From: Dasypus novemcinctus
Lineage: Eukaryota > Chordata > Mammalia > Cingulata > Dasypodidae
DNA length: 64,000 nucleotides
Direction: 5' to 3'
Assembly: GCF_030445035.2 (NCBI RefSeq)
Contig: NC_080676.1
Location: 10,640,940-10,704,939 of the forward strand
The translations under genes and the position numbers were made by a program. Below the pieces are notes generated by a model that was not told where the DNA came from, searched no databases, and saw nothing but the letters and a program-made list of their open reading frames with translations. Each line of letters opens with the position of its first letter. Within the stretch, counting starts at the first letter, position 1. This document shows positions 58,750 to 64,000 of this stretch, piece by piece.

Positions 58750-61085
58750 ATGACAAAATTTTAACAAGACCCAGTCTTACAAGATATTATCAAATTTTAG
58801 ATACAACAAAAAATTGATGAATACATGAAGGACAAGGAAAATCTCAACAACTTGCAAGGGAAACCAACCCTGAGATGACAGAGATGTCAAAATTATCAAA
58901 GACTATAAAGCAGCTAATATCACCACCATACACTGAGAAGAAAGACATCTTTGAAACAAATGGAAAGACAAAAAGTCTCCACACTAAAAAAGAAAGTATG
59001 AAGAACCAAATGGAAAATTAGGACGGAAAAAATACAATAATTGAAATAAAAAATTCACTGGATGGGCTCAATAGCAGAATGGAGATAACAGAGAAGAAGT
59101 CAAAGAACTTGTAAATCAATAGAAATTATCCTTTCTGAACACAAGAGAGAAAAAACATTGAAAACTCTTTTCACAGCTGCAAGGACCTGTAGGACAACAC
59201 ACAAAAAATCTAACATTTGTGTCATTCGAGTACCCGAAGGAGAGAAGAAGGAGTGTACTGCAGAAAAACCAAGAAATAGTGGCTTCTCACATTGGGCAAA
59301 AGACAGAGATCTACAGATTCAAGAAGTTTGGCAAACCCCAAACAGAATAAACACAAAAAAATTCATGCCCTGATACATCATAACAAAATTGCTGAAAATT
59401 AAAGACAGAGTCTTGAAAGCAGTCAGAGAAAAATGATGTATCACATACTAGGAGGAAAAAACATTCAAATGACTGTGGATTTCTTATCAGAAACTAAAGG
59501 TAATGGAACAAAATCTTTCTAGAACTAAAAGAAAAGTACTGTCTGTCAACTCAGAATTTTACATCCAGTGTAAATATGTGTCAGGGATATAAAGATAGTC
59601 TCAGATGACAGAGACAAGAGAATTTGTTACCAAGGGGCACATTCTAAAGGAAATGTCAAAGGACATGCATATGCAAAAAAAAAATGAACCTCAACCTAAA
59701 CCTCAAACAAAGTTAACTCATAATTGAAATGTAAAAACAAACCATAAAACTTTAAAAAAGAAAACATGGGAGAAAGTGTGTATGACCTTTGGTTTAGCAA
59801 TTAGTTCTCAGATAGGAAACCAAATACACAATCCAAAAAATATTTTTTTATAATTAAATTTGACCAAAACTAAAAACTTTGCTCTGGAAAAGACAACTTA
59901 CTCTGGGAAAAATACTTGCAAATCAGATATTCTGAAAAGTAACTGTATTCAGAATTTCAAAAAAAAGAATTCTCAAAGCTCAACAGGAAGAAAACAACCC
60001 AATAAAAACTATGCAGGGAGCACATGTGGCTCAGGCTGTTGGGTACCCCCCTCTCATGTGGGAGGTCCCGGGTTCAGTTCCCGGTGCCTCCTGGAGAAGG
60101 TGAGCAGACAATGAACACAGACAAGAGAACCATCTGGAGGAAGGAGGGGATAAATAAAAAGAGAAATAAAGTAAATGAAATAAATTCTTAAAAATTTTTT
60201 AAAAAATATGTAAAAGATTTGAACAGATACTTCACCAAAGTAGATAGAAAAATGGCAAATAAACAAATGAAAAGATGATTGACACCATTAGCTAGGAAAA
60301 TGCAAATTAAAAACACAATAAAATACCATTATACACTTATTAGAATGACTAAAAGAAAAAATTTTTAAACTCCAGTAAAAATACTAGAGCACCCAAATGC
60401 ACACAATTTCAGTGGGAGTGCAAAATGGTACAGCTACTTTGGAAAACAGTTTGGAAGGTTTTGTCATATGTGTGTGTGTTTATATAAGACATATAATATT
60501 GTGTTTATATGACTTAGCAATCCCACTCTTAGGTATTTACCCTAGAGAAATGAAAGCTTATGTTTACACAAAAATCTGTACATGAATGTTTATGGTGGTT
60601 TTATTCATAACTGTCAAAAACAGAAAACAATCTAAATGTTCTTTGGTGGAAGGATGAATGAACAAACTGTGATATACCTACATGGAAAAATGACTCAGTA
60701 ATAAAAAGATAGATTAAAAAATATGGATGAATCTCAAAGGCATTACGCTGAATAATAAAAACCAGTCTCGACTTGTTACATACTCTGTGATTTCATTCAT
60801 ATGACATGTGGAAAAGGGAAAAGTATAGGGATAGGGAACATATCAGTTGTTCTCAGGCTTAGAGAGGGTGGGACTGAATTAAAAGGAGCAATACAAGAAA
60901 ATTTTGGGTGATGATGGACATGTTTAGCATCCTGATTATGGTGATAAATACAGTATATCAATCCGTACAGGTCTCAAAAGTAGAACTGTACACTGAAAAA
61001 AAAGTCACAAAATTATAAACATTTATATATATATTCATTATGGTTGCATGGCTGTATATATTTATCAAAACTCAATGAACATTTA
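58750..61085 (+). pseudogene. Decayed half-L1-like element
   Basis: Positions 58750-59640 carry ORF1-type text in many broken frames. Positions 59760-60000 resemble only the last part of L1 ORF2, and 60200-61085 the ORF2 end/3' UTR (ATGGTACAGCTACTTTGG, GCAATCCCACTCTTAGGTAT). There is no endonuclease or reverse-transcriptase text. The layout parallels the element at 3910-6216, as expected for HAL1. A SINE sits at 60016. Confidence 0.65.
60016..60192 (+). mobile_element. Short DAS-SINE inside the half-L1-like element
   Basis: The head (CATGTGGCTCAGGCTGTTGG, GGGTTCAGTTCC), a short body and an AATAAATTCTTAAAAA tail are recognisable. Confidence 0.85.
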
Positions 61086-61100
61086 AAATGGGTGAGTTTA

Positions 61101-61531
61101 GGGAAGCGGATGTGGCTCAACTGATAGAGCATCTGCCTACCATATGGGAGGTCCAGGGTTCAAACCCAGGGCCTCCTGGCCTGTGTGGTGAGCTGGCCCA
61201 TGCGCAGCGCTGCCACACGCAAGGAATACCACACCACACAGGGGTGTCCCCCATGTAGGGGAGCCCCACATGCAAGGAATGCGCCTCCACAAGGAGCTGC
61301 CCTGCATGAAAAGCGCAGCCCGCCCAGGAGTGGTACCACACACATGGAGAGCTGATGCAGCAAGATGACGCAACAAAAAAGAGACACAGATTCCTGGTGC
61401 CTCTGAGAATGCAAGCAGACACAGAAGAACACACAGCAAATGGACACAAGAGAGCAAACAACGGGGGGGGGGAGGGAAAAGAAATAAATAAAAATAAATC
61501 TTAATAAACAAACAAATAAATAAATAAAATA
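61101..61531 (+). mobile_element. DAS-SINE (long form)
   Basis: The full head (GGATGTGGCTCAACTGATAG, GGTTCAAACCCAG), body and (AAAT)n tail are present. No clear target duplication was seen. Confidence 0.92.
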
Positions 61532-61579
61532 ATTTAATTGCATGTAAATTAAACCTTAAAGTTTATTAAAATTTTTTTC

Positions 61580-62310
61580 CTCAAACACAGGAAAAGAGGT
61601 TCAACTTCACTCATAAGAGAAACACCATTTAAACACTGGGATGCAATTTTCATCCCTCGAGGCTGGCAAGAATTCAAAAGCTTGACAATACACATGATTA
61701 TTGAGGCTGCAGAGAAAGGAGACATTCTCCTACACTGCTAGGAGAAATGCAAAAGATACAATTCCTATAGAAGGGACTTTGACATTACTGAACAAAAATA
61801 TGTTGCATTTACCCTTATTCTTAAGATACACTTCCAACCATTTGCTGATATATATGTACAAGGTAATTCATTTCAGCATTATCTGTATTTGTAAAATACT
61901 GGGAACTACTTAAATGCCGAAATATAGGAATTTGACTAGTTAAATTATGTACATACATATAAATGAGTACTTTGAAGCTGTGGAAAAGAACGAAGATTTC
62001 TACAAACCAATAAGAAGCAATTACCAGAATACATTTTAAGTGAAAATAGCAAAGTACAAAAAAGCATACATAACATACTATGTTTTGCGCAAGAAAGAAA
62101 GGAAAATAAGAAAAATAATTTCATATTTTTGCAAAAAGAAACAGGAAGGATGAACCAAAAACTAATGAATTAGTTACCTAACAAGGGGCGGAGAGTCAGG
62201 TTGAAGGGACAAGGAGAGAATCAACTTCTTTGAGTATACTTTATATGGTTTTGATTTTGGGAATCAAGTTAATATACTGAACATTAAAATAAAATAAAAT
62301 AATACTTTTT
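61580..62310 (+). repeat. L1 3' end
   Basis: The order CACCATTTAAACACTGGGAT, TTGAGGCTGCAGAGAAAGGA and ACTTAAATGCCGAAATATAGG is that of the L1 ORF2 end and 3' UTR, well decayed. Confidence 0.55.
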
Positions 62311-62517
62311 AAAAGTATGACACGGGGGAAAAACCCTAAAACCACACACTAACAGAAACAAATGAAACTGAAATCAATTCTATTTGAAATTAATAAAATA
62401 ACTTCATTTAAGAGAAAGAAAAAAAGAACTAATATAAAAGTAACTTTTGAGTAGTATTTTTTTTTACAACATAATGGATTTATATTTAATATAGTACTTC
62501 TAACTGAAGGATGTTAA

Positions 62518-62613
62518 TCAATATAAAGAGTTTTTTCACATTAAATCTTTTCTCCATTTCAAAGTTCAATATAAAGTATGTTTTTACATTAAATCTTTTT
62601 CTCCATTGCAATA
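62518..62613 (+). repeat. Two tandem copies of a 48-bp unit
   Basis: TCAATATAAAG starts both copies (62518 and 62566). Both continue with an ACATTAAATCTTTT(T)CTCCATT phrase, with small differences. Confidence 0.85.
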
Positions 62614-63060
62614 TTAGATACAATGAATACATTTTTCCAAAGAAATACAAGTTTCCATTTTTTACTAAATTTAATATCTAAGTACACTATTAACTTGGGA
62701 GATGAGAAAACAAATATATAATCATAATATGGAGAAAAGACTCCTCAACAATTCAGGAGGAAATGCTTACAAGTGAACAGTGGCAATTTCCTAGGATTCT
62801 GAGCAAGAGCTTCCTTCTATTTTGTGAGCATCGGAACTTCTGAAACTATGGAATATTACTTATGCAAATTTTAGTCATATTATTTACTTAACCCCCTTTG
62901 CAACTAGCAAATACAAATTACAGTCTGCTTTTTTTCAGTGCTTTCTTTGATGTAAAGGAAACATTTTTCCCCATTTTACAGACATCAGTTTGTTGCTATT
63001 TATAGGGAAACATCTAGGAACGTGATATTACCTCATTTACTGTCTGTCACTTGGGAGCTT

Positions 63061-63343
63061 TCAGACACCGAAGCCCAGTTTTAACCCCAACAGCCCAAAG
63101 GTCTTCAAGATGAGGTCTGATTTAGGAGGCTCTTCCCCGTCACTCCTGTCCATTTCTCCTGCATGTGTATGCCCTGAACAAGCACAAATTCCCGTCATGA
63201 TGAGAACCACTCCTACCAAGACAGGGACTGCTCCTCTGACTTCCACTGCTTCAACAGCAGGCAGCACCAAAAGCAGCGAAATGAGGACTATCAACAACTA
63301 TGTTGAACTGACTGAGGTCAGACGAAGATTCCAGAGAAACAGG

Positions 63344-63390
<47 letters not shown>

Positions 63391-63500
63391 TTTATCTGAC
63401 TTGAAATACTCCATTCCCGGGGCTTCAGAGGCTGAGGTTAGGAAGTTCCATGTGACACCACCTTCCAGGAAGCCACCATTTCAGGAATCTGAGTAGTGTT
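63061..63500. other. Unassigned island with open frames on both strands
   Basis: The minus strand has a 78-codon frame (63061-63297) with a hydrophobic stretch (LIVLISLLLVLPAVEAV, then PVLVGVVLIMTGICACSG). It lacks an ATG at its start and an in-frame stop lies just upstream. The plus strand has a 128-codon frame that runs into the GT repeat. I do not recognise either. A retrocopy fragment or decayed LTR are possible; a functional gene is unlikely. Confidence 0.35.
63346..63387 (+). repeat. (GT)n microsatellite
   Basis: About 20 uninterrupted TG units after a single AT step; likely polymorphic. Confidence 0.97.
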
Positions 63501-64000
63501 TTGACTGTATATCCTTGACCTAAAGAAGTAAAAAACTACAAACAATCTTGATCAAACATTGTTTGTTACAGTAGTATGGGTCTAGCAATTCCGAAACTTT
63601 TGTGCATATTTTAAGATTGAGCAAATGAGTAACTATATTCATGTTCTAGGGAGTCAGCGATCTCACTGTGGAGAAAAGGGAGAGAAAGGCAAGCAAGAAC
63701 CCTTAGTAGCTGGACTGGAATTGGAAGTAGAATATTAACTCATGATTTCTAATGCATACATATACACATACACAGATATTTCTAGTTCTGTCAGCTAACT
63801 GGGTCTAGAAGCAATTATAATCCAGGTATTGTTGGAAAAGCAGCTAAATCCAGTGTGGGGTAGGAAAAACACAAGATAAGCCTGGAATATCTTGTGCCAA
63901 AACAAAAAAAAGTACTAAAAAAAAAAAGACACAGACATTTAAAGGACATTGAAGCCCAAAGTTTTGAAGAGTCTCTTGCCAGCCAAATTTGTGACAATTT

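Larger units (their letters stand above)
51649..64000 (-). other. GK5: GK5 intron, incomplete at right window edge
   Basis: No exon matching the preceding part of GK5 (the GDTGTAIKWAQQL-type segment) is visible up to 64000, so this appears to be one intron of more than 12 kb. It is filled by DAS-SINEs, an old L1 (52640-53650), a MIR, a solo LTR, a half-L1-like element (57880-61085), another L1 3' end (61580-62310) and a GT microsatellite. The statement is inferred from absence, so a short exon could have been missed. Confidence 0.65.

Noticed and set aside
63110..63496. 128-codon plus-strand frame as a gene
   Set aside because: Its second half is a translated GT microsatellite (Val-Cys repeat) and no family match is visible; kept only as an unassigned block.
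1..64000. A complete undescribed multi-gene system
   Set aside because: Gene content is the end of one ordinary metabolic kinase gene and one promoter; the rest is accounted for largely by known classes of mobile elements.

Overview
The window is vertebrate nuclear DNA, very probably from an armadillo (Xenarthra, Dasypus). About twenty copies of the tRNA-Ala-derived DAS-SINE family, known from the nine-banded armadillo, are scattered through it. They sit among L1/half-L1 remnants, a family of MaLR-like solo LTRs and old mammal-wide repeats (MIR, L2, L3/CR1, MER5). The protein-coding sequence is split into short exons with GT-AG borders, so most long open frames are chance readings of repeats.

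Two genes can be supported, both on the minus strand. (1) 40546-51648 holds the last five coding exons of glycerol kinase 5 (GK5). They join in frame with no break and encode about 180 C-terminal residues of an FGGY-family kinase, including the ADGG/GVCKN segment, the LGAASLAGLAVG motif and a natural stop. The upstream exons lie beyond position 64000, so 51649-64000 is intron. (2) A CpG island at about 21060-21790 carries GC boxes, CCAAT boxes, a CRE-like site and an E2F-like site. It looks like a promoter firing to the left, with a candidate non-coding first exon ending at a splice donor at 21307. From the human gene order TFDP2-GK5-XRN1 (all minus strand) it is best read as the TFDP2 promoter, which makes 1-21307 TFDP2 intron 1. 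No TFDP2 coding exon is visible, so the name rests on synteny.

Layout: 1-21.3 kb, repeat-rich putative TFDP2 intron, with a half-L1-like element at about 3.9-6.2 kb, several L1 3' ends and an L3/CR1 reverse-transcriptase relic; 21.06-21.79 kb, CpG-island promoter; 21.8-39.2 kb, intergenic, with L2 relics, a decayed endogenous retrovirus (28.6-31.7 kb) and two solo LTRs; 39.2-51.6 kb, GK5 3' end and introns; 51.6-64 kb, GK5 intron with another half-L1-like element (57.9-61.1 kb), a third solo LTR and a GT microsatellite.

I see no operon, CRISPR array, phage, plasmid or novel enzymatic system. The points worth a second look concern mobile elements: solo LTRs with G-rich target duplications, SINE-in-SINE insertions, tandem monomers in L1-type 5' UTRs, a minisatellite inside a SINE and a twin-primed L1. 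The E2F-like site in the promoter of an E2F partner gene and two unexplained islands at 47.3 and 63.1 kb also stand out.
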